Of a stretch of 64,000 nucleotides of DNA, positions 21,602 to 32,997 are shown in pieces. The notes under the pieces are model-generated. The model saw nothing but the letters and a program-made list of their open reading frames with translations. It had not been told where the DNA came from and did no database searches. The first letter of the stretch is position 1. Every line of letters begins with the position of its first letter. The stretch is taken from NCBI GenBank assembly GCA_021018995.1, contig CM037584.1, forward strand, positions 149,127,317 to 149,191,316, written 5' to 3'. The position numbers and the translations under genes were made by a program. This stretch comes from Chloranthus sessilifolius. Lineage: Eukaryota; Streptophyta; Magnoliopsida; Chloranthales; Chloranthaceae.

Positions 21602-21939
21602 TGTTATTCATTGAAAAGTACCACTTTTTACTTCTTAACCTAGCCTTCACTACTCCTTGTAGCTCTCTAATAATCCTTTGTTGAGTATATTTTTTAATCA
21701 ATAATAACAATTGTAGCTTAGTTATAAAGTGTGTATAGCCAAAAAGAGAGGGAATTCAAGCCAAGGATGATTGCTGAGCCAAAGACTGATGGAACACCAT
21801 GGTCGTACACAACATGGTGACTAGTTTGCATGTCAAGGTGGACCAAAGAAGTCTCGCAGATGAGAGAAATATGGATTTGAGTGGAGAAATGTGCAACAGC
21901 AATAGCAGCATGCAACAGAGAAGCAGAAGTATGTTATCT

Positions 21940-22620
21940 CACGCAGTCACAAGTGTACCTCGCGCTGTTTAAGTTTGCAGCAAAGTCTCCTCACGCACCT
22001 GATACATGCAGCACAAATGAACTCGCACGGAACTCACACACTCAGTGAAGTAGTTGTCTCAGTGAGTTACTTCGCGTAGCAGTCGCGCACTTCTTATGCT
22101 CTCAACACTTAAAGTCTTCGTGAAGTTCTCGCACACTACAACCTTCAGAAATCTAACCCGCGATGCCCTCGTGAGGATCAAGCCCACATAGCCGTGCGCA
22201 CAGTCTCGCGAGATCAATTTGCATTAAAGAATTCAAGAAAGCTCGCACAGCTCTCGCGTAGTTCAAGAGGAGAGAGAGCTCTAAAAATTACCTCGCTCAG
22301 CTCTCGCGCTCATAAAAGCCTAAAGCCTTCTGTGCGAGTTGTGCTACCCAATTCAGAAGGAGCCGAGTGAGATTGAATGTCTTCCACACGAGACCCTCGC
22401 GACAAGAAGTACCTGAAGCTCTACTGCGTGAGCAGAGCCACAACAATGCAAACTCTTCCTCGCAAGTGCATTAAAAGCCAAAGTAGCTACGCAAGTAATT
22501 AAAGGCCTTCTATGTGAGTGATAAACCTTCCAAGTGAAGTCTGACCTCATGAACACTATGCTCTCTACGCAACTGAATTAATGAATCAGAGTCAGCCCCG
22601 TGAAGCTCGGGCTCTCCACT
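21940..22620 (+). repeat. U3 cluster of CTCGCGAG-type sites (E LTR)
   Basis: Dozens of CTCGCG, CTCGTGAG, CTCACGCA and related sites are spread over some 680 bp upstream of the TATA box, a CpG density far above the surrounding AT-rich sequence. The same motif marks the internal promoter of element D at 52990-53482. Confidence 0.7.
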
Positions 22621-22790
22621 TCTCATTTCATATGTAGGGACCTTTTGGGGATTTCCCCAGGTCTAGGGCACACATCTCGAGGCCCTGATCTTGACACACA
22701 CATCCCAAGGCATCCTAAGGTTGTAACCAAGCCACGTCTATTAGAAAATTAGGGTTTAATCTTCCTTTAGCCAAGGCATTATGGACTGAG

Positions 22791-22807
22791 TATATAAGCT
22801 ATAAATA
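22791..22807 (+). promoter_or_regulatory. TATA boxes of E LTR
   Basis: TATATAAG and, two bases further, TATAAATA. The mirror pair is in the D 5' LTR (61353-61370). It places the start of transcription about 1.2 kb into the LTR. Confidence 0.6.
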
Positions 22808-23264
22808 TAACTTAGAAAATCATCTCTCCTTCAACCTCAGTCAGCTGTGAGCTCGAGCAGATTAGGATTAGGGTTTGATCACCTCTTTTTCCATTTTTCT
22901 TCTTCTTCCTTAACCCAATACTTGCTGGCTATGTTCTCTGTAATCAATTAGGCCTAGTTTTATCAGTTTTGTAATGGGTCTTGTGAACATTGGGAGTTGT
23001 TAATGAGTTGTTATGCACAAGGCTGATGCCTTGAGGACATATTATTGTAAGTATTGGTTTAATTAATGAATGTGTATTTTAATATTTATTTAATCTATTA
23101 TTTTTCTATTTGCCCATAGTGTTGTTCAATCTATGTCATGCATATAGGATTTGAGCTGATTTGAAATACCCACGGAAAATTGAACTTGTAGCCCTGGGAT
23201 CATGGTGGTAGCAGTAATTTTCATGTTCCATCTCAGTCTTCTATGGTGTGGATAACCTCTGTAA

Positions 23265-23786
23265 ATAGCCTGTGACCATTCAAGAGGATAGACTATAGCC
23301 CTAGGGTGATTCCAAGCCACAGATCTGAGAGGGATTCCTTTCCTCTGCACTTGAGCTTGTAGCCTTGTGAGAGATTGTTGCAGGAACAAGCTCCCCTCTA
23401 TTTTACTTGACCAACATTAGATGATAGATCTGATTTCTCTGTAGAGATTATAGGCTTGTGAGTTAAGTCATTGCAATGATCAGCTGCATTTAAGTCTCCA
23501 AATAGCTTTTAAACTGTTGTGGTTTCCACTAGTTCTTCAAGAACTATTTGCTCCCATGGGTGCCAGAGCTTGTAGCCTGGCATACATGGTTCTGCAATGA
23601 TTTTCATGATGTGATTTGAGCCATTAGGTGGAGGACATCTATTGGATAATCTATGACCATTTAAGTGGACAGGTTACAGCCTTAAGATCAGTCTATTCCA
23701 TTGGATCAGATTGGTTTTCTGATTTAATTCATGTGGTTTGATCCTACCTAATGGATAGCCTGTGACCATTGAAGTGGACAGGTTAT
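23265..23786 (+). ncRNA. Three LTR hairpins of element E
   Basis: Each copy is 32 nt with 9-nt arms and a loop close to GACCATTGAAGTGG. The third (23755-23786; arms ATAGCCTGT and ACAGGTTAT) pairs fully if one G-U pair is allowed. The first has one mismatch and the second has two. Confidence 0.45.
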
Positions 23787-24307
23787 AGCCATCAGAGACC
23801 AGGTCAAACCATAAGGGTTAAGTTAGATACTTCTTCCTTGCAGATGTACTTGTAGCCATTTGAAGGACTGCTGCAGAGACAACCCTATACATAGCTGAAT
23901 TAACCTTAGCTTAATTGCCTACTTCCCATCATTTTTATCTTTATTTTAACACACACTAGCACCACCTTCTTCATAACCCTTTTCTTAGGATAGGACTGAA
24001 CTTTATTTCCCTTCTTTTAATATTAATTTAGTGTAGTTATGAAACCCAACTCCCTTTCTCTAGGATTGTCAGATCTGTAGCTAGATCTGGAGGCCTACTA
24101 ACATAACCCATTTTGGGTTCTAGATCAATTTCTCTGTGGGACAAACTCTTAGTTACTCAAAACTTGCTACAATAGCCTTGTATCTTAAGGTTGTGTATTT
24201 CAGATTTGTTGTTTTAACAAATTTTTATTTCTTCACTTTTTAATTTATATTTCTTCACCACTATTTTCTCACCATTAACAAGGCAGCACTCTAAGAAATA
24301 ACCAACA

Positions 24308-26256
24308 TGTTTTTTGTTTGCTAGTCCTCGAGCAAAGGAAAATTTAAACAATTACTCTAGAAATGTAAATGCCACTTTCATAGGGAGCATGGATACATTT
24401 AGCTTATGCATCAAGCCTTTTAAACCCCAAGGTGATCCCTAGAGTGAAGTCTCCTGAGGGTTTTCGGTGAAGGTACCCACAAACTTCCCAATGAAAATAA
24501 TTAATAAAAGTGCAACATCACCAAATCAGTATTCAATAATCGGAGCATCAGTCCACCCTTGATTCTTTTCAAAATGTGAGGAGTTTAAGAAATGAAATGC
24601 ACAGACCTTTTAACATAAAAACTCTTACATGTATGCACATCACTTCCAATCAGCTCACAACAAGAAAAACATCAAGTATATGTCAGTACTAAGCTCATGA
24701 TCAATTCAAAAATTTGGTGTAGGCAATGCCCAATACATATAATGTCAGACCCAATGCTTACCAGGGCAGTCTCTCACAAAGAATTTTGAGGGTTTTCATT
24801 TTCACACAAGCTCAAGAGTAGTTATAACCCGCAAATGGGTCTGCAAGCATGAGCATAGGCAAGGCTCTTAAATTTTAACATTATTAACTATTTCTCACCA
24901 TAGATTTGACAATTCCTTTTCTCCACATAACAGCTCATTCAACTTAGGATTACAAGGACTTATGACTGGGTTGTAATGTGGCTTATTGGTTTAGGTTACA
25001 AAGAGTGGAAGGGTGAAAAGGATGCAAAATTGAGAAATCAGCAGGTGAAGGAGGTGATTCATGACTTCACCTTCTTTTAATTTTAGCATATTTCATTTTC
25101 TTTGATATTTTTCAGACTTAAAGTGGCCAGCTTCTCCTCTTATTTATACTTTTTGCAATAAAATTCCCTCTTGATTCCTCTCTATTCCTTTTCATTATAT
25201 ATATATTTTTTCTTTTGGATACATTTTCCTTTTCTTTCTATTTTTATTTTTCTGAAATGCCACCCTCTTCCTCCCTGCTGCTACACTATTATCCTCCTTA
25301 TTGTGTTTCTTCCCCATTCACCAAATGTTGACCCTAGCTTGTCCATCTTCAACTCCTCATTTACCTTCTGAACTCTCAAAGTGGGGGTAGGTTTGAATTA
25401 GGTCCACAAGTTTAGGTGCAAATACCGTGGTGTATTTTAAAGAAAACTGGAAATTAAGGCTCAAAAGGTGTATACACAAGGGCAGGTTACTAGGTTTGGT
25501 ATCTTTAAGCTCAAACTGTCCAAGAGAAGGCCTTGATCCTTTCCTAAATGTCATGGGTACTGTCAGTTGTTTCAACTTGGAGATGCCTAACTTTTAGTGA
25601 GGAAATAGACTCAGCCAGTCCTTAGAGCAAAAAGAATTACCTTAGACTCTCCTCAAAGAGAAATTTTTGTAGGCCCAAATCTCACTAGGTATGGTCTTCC
25701 ATCGAACTCATAGGCATGTCCTTACCTTTTTCTCTCTTTGATGGTTCAGTAAGTGCAGACACAAATGAGTTTTCTTGATGTTCACCTCATGAAAATGTTA
25801 AATTTTAAAAGCTTTTAATGCATAAAGGTCTACAGAATTTTAAATTTCCTCATATTCAAAATTTCTTAGGTGAAAACAGCTCTATTTCTATCTTACTTCT
25901 TTTGTTTTGCAGCACTTAGGTTAACTACATCATTGGCAAACCTTGTCACACCCCTAAACCTATGAGGAACAGTGTCCTCACTGGTTCAAAGATAAAGGAC
26001 ATGTATAGCAGGGAATTTTGGTAAAAAGAAGACAACAAATAAGGTAAGTAAAAGTAGCAAACCACACTCACACAAACAAGTAAAATAAATAAACAAATAA
26101 ATAACAAATAAATAGCAAAATAAAGTAGACCAAATAAATTTCACATAAAGCTATCAAAGAGAATTTTCATTTATAACATAGGAATTTGTACAATGCAAGT
26201 GAAAATAACTACAAAAAGATTCTACAAAAACATTCTAACTAACTACATGTTCAAAT
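24308..26256 (-). other. Element D 3' untranslated region (truncated)
   Basis: No coding region is visible. It is the inverse of E's 3' UTR. A decayed internal polypurine-like tract is at about 25948-25961. The right end joins the env-like ORF stop; the left end lacks the polypurine tract and LTR. Simple (AT) and T-rich sequence occurs near 25195-25250. Confidence 0.75.
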
Positions 26257-29200
26257 CTAATCATCTGGATTTTTTGCTGTATCAGCCTTGTCTTGGACAC
26301 CTTTGCCTTTTGCTTTCTTGAGAGCAGCAGTAGTGGACTAGGATCTCTTTGAAGTAGTCCTCCTTTGCTTGGTGTTGCTCCTCTTCTTACGAGTTGGCTC
26401 TAGCTTTGAAGCAGGCTCCTTTATGTTGATGCCAAGATTGAGTTTTCTTAGCTCTTTGGGTTTTTGGGCAGTTGGCAGGGAAGAGGCAGCAGTAGTGAAG
26501 AGTTTGGCAGTTGCTTCTGCTAAATCTCTGTCACCAATATCAGATAAGGTCTGCTGCAATGCTACAACAGTCCTAGCATAATCATTGGCCCTCTCCTCCA
26601 CCAATCTCACGGTCACCTACAGATTCTTGATTACATCCTCCATCCCATCAGCTCTATTCTTCTCTTCATTGTATTTTAGTAGTGTTTCTCTCCCACCATG
26701 TTTGAGTCACTTTTCTCCATCTTATAAGTGAGTTCCACAAATTTGATTTGATCTAGGACGGGCTGCCTAACTATGGTTTTGAGGTCTGCCATACTTCTAA
26801 TAACATCCCTCTTGATGTAGGCATTTTCTTGTATTGCTCTTAAGAGGGTGGAGTATGGGGCCATGGGGTTGAAAGAGGTAGGTAGTATGTGCTACACAAT
26901 AGTTAAAGAAGGGCCAGCTAACAATGATGAAGGGATGGATGATGGCTTGGGTAGGGTGGAGGTTGAGGGTATTGGATGGCGGACTTCAAGTTCAGGTTCT
27001 GTGAGGTCTATTACCTCAGGGTTAGTTTGGGTTGGAATTGAGGAGGTGGGGAATAGGTTTTCCACATCTGTGGCAGCATCTGATGCTGCTACTATAGGTG
27101 GAGCTGTAGGTTGGGGTTCAGGTTTAGATTCAAGGTTAGTTTGGGTTGAGGCATTGGTAAATGTTATTGTACGAGCTTCTAGAACAGGTTCAATGTGTGT
27201 AGCAGAAATAGGTGTTGCTGCTAAGGTTAAGGGTGGGGTAGATGGGCGTGCTGTAGGTATACGGGTAGGTGGAGGGGTAAATGGTTGTTGGGAAGGTTGG
27301 GTTAAGGTTGATAAGGTTGATTGGATGGTTTGTAAACTAGATTGAATGGATGCCTGGTTTTGAAGGTGGAGTGCATGGCTTGAAGGTTGGCCTCAATGGA
27401 TGTTTGGGATTGGGTGTTGGCTAGCACTTGGGTTTGAAGGGAAAGGAGGAGGTTAAGGATTTGGGGGAGGGGATCAGCAATGATAGGGGCTGAGGGTTGG
27501 GTGGTTATAATTAGTTGAAATGGTGAAGTGGGTGCAGACTGGAAGTTGGTTGCCTGTGGTGAAGTAGGGGCAGGGGTAAAGTGATGGGGTTGTGGTGAAT
27601 CCGGCAGAGGGGTGAACTCATAGATGATGTCCCCTATGATGGAGTCCATCATTGTTGAGTATCCCTGTGATTAGAAGTGGTCTTGGTCATGGGATGGGAG
27701 ATAAGGAATGGATTGGCCCAAGGGTTCAGTTACAGTGTGTGTAGAGGTTCCAATGGGCTAAGGTGAGGAAATAGGAGAGCTGTGTGGGATGTCAAGAATT
27801 TGAGGCTCAGGTTCAACATAGTGGAATGGAGATGGAGGTGATGGTGATGGTAGATCAGTGGTGGTTGGGGGCTCTTGAATTTGAATGGACTGAGGTAAGA
27901 GGGTAGGTGCTGGTAAGGTAATCGGCTGGGGAGGTTGAGTGGGGCTTTGGTGGTCTGTGAGGTTTTCTTTTTGGTGTATATGACTTTAATAGGTGGGCTG
28001 GGGTATGCAGGGAAAATTGGTAGAATTGGTTCAAGGATGGTTGATGTAGGTGATGTAGTAATGGTTGAGGTAGTACTAGCTGGCACAATAGCTGGCATGG
28101 GAATGGAAGTGAGTATGGAGGTTATGGGTGATGAAGTAATAAGTGGTTGCTGAGGTAATGAGGTTGCTGTTACAGAGGTAATGGGTGTATGGCTGGCAAG
28201 GAAATGGAGGTGGGGATAGCTGGCACACTTGAGGTGGCTGCTTGAGAGTCAGCAACAGAGCTGGTTGCAATAGAGGCAGCAACAGCAACAACTACTTCTT
28301 GAATTGTTGGGGCTGCCTAAGCTAGCAGCTCCTCTTTCTTGTTCTTCTTCTTCTTTTCAATCAAGGTACGACTGATGCCCCACTGCTTCTTTCCACACTT
28401 GTTGGGGGCCAAATTGAGAGTTTTCTCATTCATGTTAAGGTGGTAGCCTCCCAGCTACAGCAGGGTTGTAATGAGCCTGCAGTAGGGCAAGGAATGGAGT
28501 TTCTGCTCCCTCTTCACCTTTTCATGTATATCCTTCATTCCTTCAAGATGAGCTTTGCAACATCTATGTAGTAGTTGCAATGGAAGGAGTAGAGGGCATC
28601 AACAATGGAGAACTTCCTCTCCTGTTGGTGCCAAGAGCAATAGACAGTTTTTCTCAGTACCCCATCTATAAACCTCAGACTAGGGTGCAAGTCTCTCTTC
28701 CTTATTGATACCCTAGAGGCTATGATCCCTCCATTGAGCTCCTTGGTAATTTCAGGGATGGTGGCATTTTAGAGGAGGACCCAAGCCACACTCTGGTCTG
28801 TATTTGGCTGGAATACTAAGAATCTCAGCAATGGCTGCTTTGTTAAATAACATCTTAAAATCATCTATCAATACCAGCATTGTAGGGTTCTCATCATCTC
28901 CAGTCTTCACCCTTATGTTCTGGTAAAATAGTTGCACTAGTCTAGGGAAGATCAGCTGTAGTGGGGGCCTGAGAAGGGGTAGTAGTGTGGCCTTGGTTAG
29001 GTATTCAATTGAATCAACTGTCTCTGGTTGTTCCTCAAAGAAGGCCTTATCAAAGGCAGTCTCTGTCTCAAACTTAATTGCAGCCACAAATTCAGAGGGG
29101 ATTAGGAGTGACTCATTATCTTCCTCCTCCTCAAGGGCAACCACAAGGACAAACTCAAGGGCCTTTTCCTGGCCCTTCTTTTGATTTTTCTTGGATTTCT

Positions 29201-29352
29201 CAGGGTTCTTAGCAGTTGGGTGGTCTCTGGCCCTCTTCTTAGGGGCATATTTCTTCTTTGGAGCATGGGCATCAGAGGCCACAGATTTGGCCTTCTTCAC
29301 AGGGGGAACCTTTTTCTTAGTTAATTCCACTTGGGGCTCCATAGATGGTGTA
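26257..29352 (-). pseudogene. Env-like ORF of element D, main part (interrupted by element B)
   Basis: The frame continues from the N-terminal piece at 52514-52638. It encodes a basic Lys-rich stretch (KKKVPPVKKAKSVASDAHAP, KKRARDHPTAKNPEKSKKNQ), an acidic patch (VALEEEEDNESL), then a globular part (PRLVQLFYQNIRVKTGDDEN, LFNKAAIAEILSIPAKYRPE) like the LVREFYANL...IN.LL.LP pattern of Athila second ORFs. After a frameshift near 28755 come LRFIDGVLRKTVYCSWHQQE, a long Pro/Ser/Thr-rich region, a coiled-coil-like segment (RDVIRSMADLKTIVRQP) and a basic tail ending before TAG at 26257-26259. Several stops and shifts interrupt it. No signal peptide or membrane helix is visible. Function is unknown. 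Confidence 0.75.
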
Positions 29353-29357
29353 GGTAC
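29353..29357. repeat. Target-site duplication of element B (left)
   Basis: GGTAC directly precedes the left LTR of B and recurs as 52509-52513 after its right LTR. A 5-bp duplication is standard for gypsy integrase and proves that B inserted into D. Confidence 0.9.
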
Positions 29358-31205
29358 TATTGGTGATTCTAGTGTGCATGATTTATTTGTGTTTTGAAAA
29401 CAGATATGCAAATGCTAAGTTATACTGAATCTGGAAAATTAAAAAGAATAAAGAAATATCAGCACAGAGAGAAGTGAATTAGCCTGCAAGATCAGGGCCA
29501 ATTGTAGCAAGTTTTAAATGTAAGTGAGTAAAAGATCGTCCACAGAGAATTTGTTTAAAATGTAAGATAAACCTCCAGATCTGAGCTACCAGATCTGGCC
29601 TCTTATCCTATCTACAAAGCACATAAGATGGGAGGTTGAATTTGTCACGTTAAACTAAATGATAAAAGTAAAAGTTAAACTAAATGATCCAGATCTGAGT
29701 TGGGGGGGTTTGATGTAAACTTATAAAAATGGAGAAATAATATCTAACTTTGATTTGGTCCTTGAAACACAATGAGAATGACTGCAGATCAAATGAGAAA
29801 TGATTCAATCTTCATCTGGCTACAAGCACAGATGCAAGAGAAATAAATCTACCTCAAGGATTAAATTTAGGCTTATGGCTATGGTCTGTCCACTTCAATG
29901 GCCACAGACCATCCAATAGTCTTTAATCTAAACCCTTAATTCAGAATAAGAAATATCACTACAAATGCTGTGAGAGATTAGGTTACAAACACTAATTCCC
30001 ACAGGGTTAATGAATCAAGGGAAGTTGCACGAAAAACAGTAAATCTAAAGGAGTCTAGTGCAATAAGAAGATCAGAGGGAACCCTTAACACGAATCCAAT
30101 TGAGAACGTACGGTTTACAGCAACCTTTTCAAATTCACATTTACAATTACAGAGCACAGCTTAAACAGCTCTCAGATTTGTAGTCTTGAATACAATTCTC
30201 TTTTGAATTACAGAGGTATCTCACAGCTCTCAATTGTAAGTAAAAGTTAGGCTCTTACAAGGGTTTCAGACAAGCTAGCTGATTTGGAAATGGGGGAATA
30301 GAAATGAAACTCAAAATCTGGATGCCCAAATTGGGCAAATAGTTCATCTATTTATAGTTTTCCCTGAGTCCATTTCAGATGTGCATCAACCAATCAGAAT
30401 TGGTTAGATCTATATCAGCCAATAGGAGTCGAGCACAAGGATCCAAATCTATTCTGGCCAATCAGAATTGCTCGATCTGGTTCAGCCAATCAGGCGATAG
30501 AAGCATCACTTATATTATGCAATTTGAAAATCTGTTAGAGCTTCTAGAAGTTCCTGCCAAGTGATTTCATCTTTGGGCGCTCACATGGGGTGGAATATGC
30601 CTTTGCTTCGTGCTTAGAATCTTCTGGAATGTCCTTGGGTTTTTAAATGCATTGGGGCGCATGTAAAAGATTACTGAATTACCCTTGTAGAAGCTAGGAA
30701 TCTCCAGAATACCATTTCGCATAGTTTAGGGAACTTTTCGCAAGGTACTGTGACTTCTGAAGCTCTTTTCGCAAAGTTCAGGTTCTGTTCGCAAGGAGTT
30801 CTCTTCTTTTCGAATAGGTCAAACATCCTTTCGAAGAGTTCAGGTGCTCTTCGAAAACTAAGCCTGGAGCTTTTAGTTCTTTTCGCAAAGTTCAGGTTCT
30901 TTTTGAAAAGCACTCTATAGTGCATTCTTCTGTTCGAATTGCTCCATATTTCTTTTCTGGGTTGAGACTAGGTCTTTGCCTCTTCAGTTCAGGCATTTTG
31001 ACAGCTAGTTAGGTTGTCCCTTCTCTTTCTTCCTTTAGATCAACATGGATTATCATCTTTTTGGCACTTTTAGGCTACTTTCATGGTTAAGCCTATCTTT
31101 CTTGTTAGCTGTAACACAAGCACTTAAAACACTTATTTAGTTCTCTCAAGGGTCTATCAAGGCCTAGGTTAAAGGGTGGAAAATGGTATTTTCTAGTTCT
31201 CAACA
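29358..31205 (-). repeat. Element B 3' LTR
   Basis: The plus strand starts TATTGGTGATTC, where the 5' LTR has TGTTGGTGATTC, so the terminal CA of the element strand has mutated to TA. It ends TTCTCAACA. It contains a TATA box (30348-30357, minus), the 32-nt hairpin (29881-29912) and a U3 cluster of TTCGAA/TTCGCAAAG sites (about 30730-30945). Confidence 0.95.
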
Positions 31206-31218
31206 CACCCCCAAACCT
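31206..31218 (-). promoter_or_regulatory. Polypurine tract of element B
   Basis: AGGTTTGGGGGTG on the element strand, adjoining the 3' LTR. Confidence 0.85.
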
Positions 31219-32997
31219 AAGCTTTGCTAGTCCCTGAGCAAAGACAGAATTAAAAATAGAATAAAAAGCCACTTTTGTAGGGAACACAGTTGCATTTAGC
31301 ATATGCAACAAGCCTTTTAAACCCCTAGGTGATCCCTAGTGGAGGAGTGAAGTCCCCTGAGGGTTTTCAGTGAAGGTACCCACAAACTTCTCCAATAAAT
31401 CAGTTAATATCAATGCAGTTCTGTTAAAGTAGACTTTCATCCAATCAGATTATTCACACCTGCATCAGCCAAGTTATAAGAGGATTTTCACGAAAATATC
31501 AGTTCAAAGCTGAAATTCTGCTGTAACTCTTTTACCATTCACTTGATTTGTGTCAAAAAGTTTCTAAGAGAAAAATTAATGAAAAGCTTGCCTTCTATTT
31601 GAGAATTCAGTTTTGATGTTACCCCAATGAGTTGATTTCAAACCCAACTCTCTCTAGGATTTTCACTCAACATGCAAATAAGAGGGTTGTACTATTTCAC
31701 ACGGTTCAAGACCAGTTACAACCCTCAAATAGGACTGTAAGCATGAGCATAGGCATTGCTCTTTAGTTCTGAATTCACTGCTCTTTTCACCATAGATTAC
31801 ACAAAACCTTATCTCCATGTGACAGCTCAATCCATCATTGATCAGCAAGGACTTTACTTGGGTTGTAATGTGGCTTATGGGTGAAATTTATCAAGAATAA
31901 AGGGGTGAAATGGAGTTCGAGATTGAGAAGTCAGTCAAGGTAAGGAGGTGATAGACACAACTTCTTCAATTCAGCACAATTTCATCTTCTTCTTTGAATT
32001 TTCAGAGCCAAAGTGGCCATCTTTTTCTCTTTCTTTTTCAAACTTCCAATGAAATGCCTTCTCCTTTTCCTTTTTTTTTTTTTTTATCAAGGTAACATTG
32101 ATTGGAGTGCCACATTTCTTCTGCTGATACATTATTGCTTTCAATTATGATTCTTCTTCTTTTATCAAACTATTACTCAATTCTCCTTTCTTTAGCTTCC
32201 TTGCCTTTATCTTCTGAGTTCTCAGAGTGAGGATTAGGCTAAATGAGGTTGATGAGGTTATTTGATGAGGTTTCAAAGAAATCTTAGATTTATAAAGCTC
32301 AAATGGTGTGTATCTTGGGCAGTCCCAAAAGGTGGGGCTTTGTAAGGTTCAAACTGTCCAAAAGGAGGCCTTACATCATGTCTTTAATATCATGATTGCT
32401 GTCAAGTTATTTCAATTTGAATATGTGTCACTTCTAGTGAAAAAAAGCGGGTTCAAACAGTCCCAAGAGCAGAAAAAATTGCCAATTCATACCTCCAAAG
32501 AATACATGTCTGTAGGCTCAAATCTCACTGGGTGTGGTTTTCTATCAAATTCCTGAAGTATATCATCACTGTTTTCTCTCCTTTTAGGTTTACTAAAACA
32601 TCAATTTCTTTATTTTGAAAATTTTCTGACATTCCCTTCATGAAGGTATTGGAATTACACTAAAAATCAGTTTTAAAAGTTTTAACTTCCTCATTTTTCA
32701 GGTGTGAAATCACTTTATTTTTAAAAATTCTACTGATGATCAGCTGCATTAATGTTAACTCACTTATTGGCATTTCTGCCACGCCCCCAAACTTATGGTG
32801 AGCAGGGTCCGCACTGGTCCGAAGTGTATTAGCAAAGAAAAGAACAAACAATCATAATGACAAGAAGAAAGAAAAGAAATGCACAATGTATGTACAATGC
32901 ATTAACACAAAACCAAAATTTTATATTATAGACTCATAAAATAGATATGTACAATGGATTCTAATAACTGGGGTCAAAGTCTGTATCATAAGTTGGT
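31219..32997 (-). other. Element B 3' untranslated region
   Basis: Non-coding and collinear with A's 3' UTR. It holds simple T-rich tracts (about 32070) and the internal polypurine-like tract at 32779-32794. Small ORFs here are not conserved in A. Confidence 0.75.
32779..32794 (-). promoter_or_regulatory. Internal polypurine-like tract of element B
   Basis: AAGTTTGGGGGCGTGG lies just behind the env-like ORF and some 1.57 kb ahead of the true tract. The surrounding bases (ACCAGTGCGGACCCTG before, GTTAACATTAATGCAGC after) align with those around the tract of E although most of the two 3' UTRs does not align, so the block is conserved between families. Confidence 0.5.

Larger units (their letters stand above)
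17700..24307 (+). mobile_element. Element E: 3' half of an Athila-type retrotransposon, family of D
   Basis: Only the C-terminal part of the env-like ORF, the 3' UTR, polypurine tract and complete 3' LTR are present, in plus orientation. The left end is cut next to F's LTR. The internal part is the inverse of 24317-28310 in element D (about 90 % identical in the stretches aligned by eye), and the LTR is the inverse of D's 5' LTR. E has more stop codons in the ORF than D and seems the older copy. Confidence 0.85.
21602..24307 (+). repeat. Element E 3' LTR
   Basis: It is 2706 bp long, starts TGTTATTCATTG and ends AATAACCAACA, and matches D's 5' LTR (2694 bp) in inverse orientation. U3 contains a dense cluster of CTCGCGAG-like sites (about 21940-22620), then TATATAAGC and TATAAATA (22791-22807). 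The transcribed part carries three copies of the 32-nt hairpin (23265-23296, 23646-23677, 23755-23786). On its right it meets the inverted internal sequence of D with no polypurine tract between. Confidence 0.9.

Noticed and set aside
21930-22620. CpG island of a host gene
   Set aside because: The CpGs are confined to CTCGCGAG-like sites in an LTR U3, and the same array is in the other LTR of the family; no host exon follows.
24308-24330. Autointegration of one element as the cause of the inverted repeat
   Set aside because: Autointegration would leave each internal segment once, but the 3' internal region is present twice and the two copies differ by about 10 %, so two elements are needed.
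26257-29352. Retroviral envelope gene
   Set aside because: No signal peptide, membrane helix or cleavage site is visible; only its position behind pol is shared with env.
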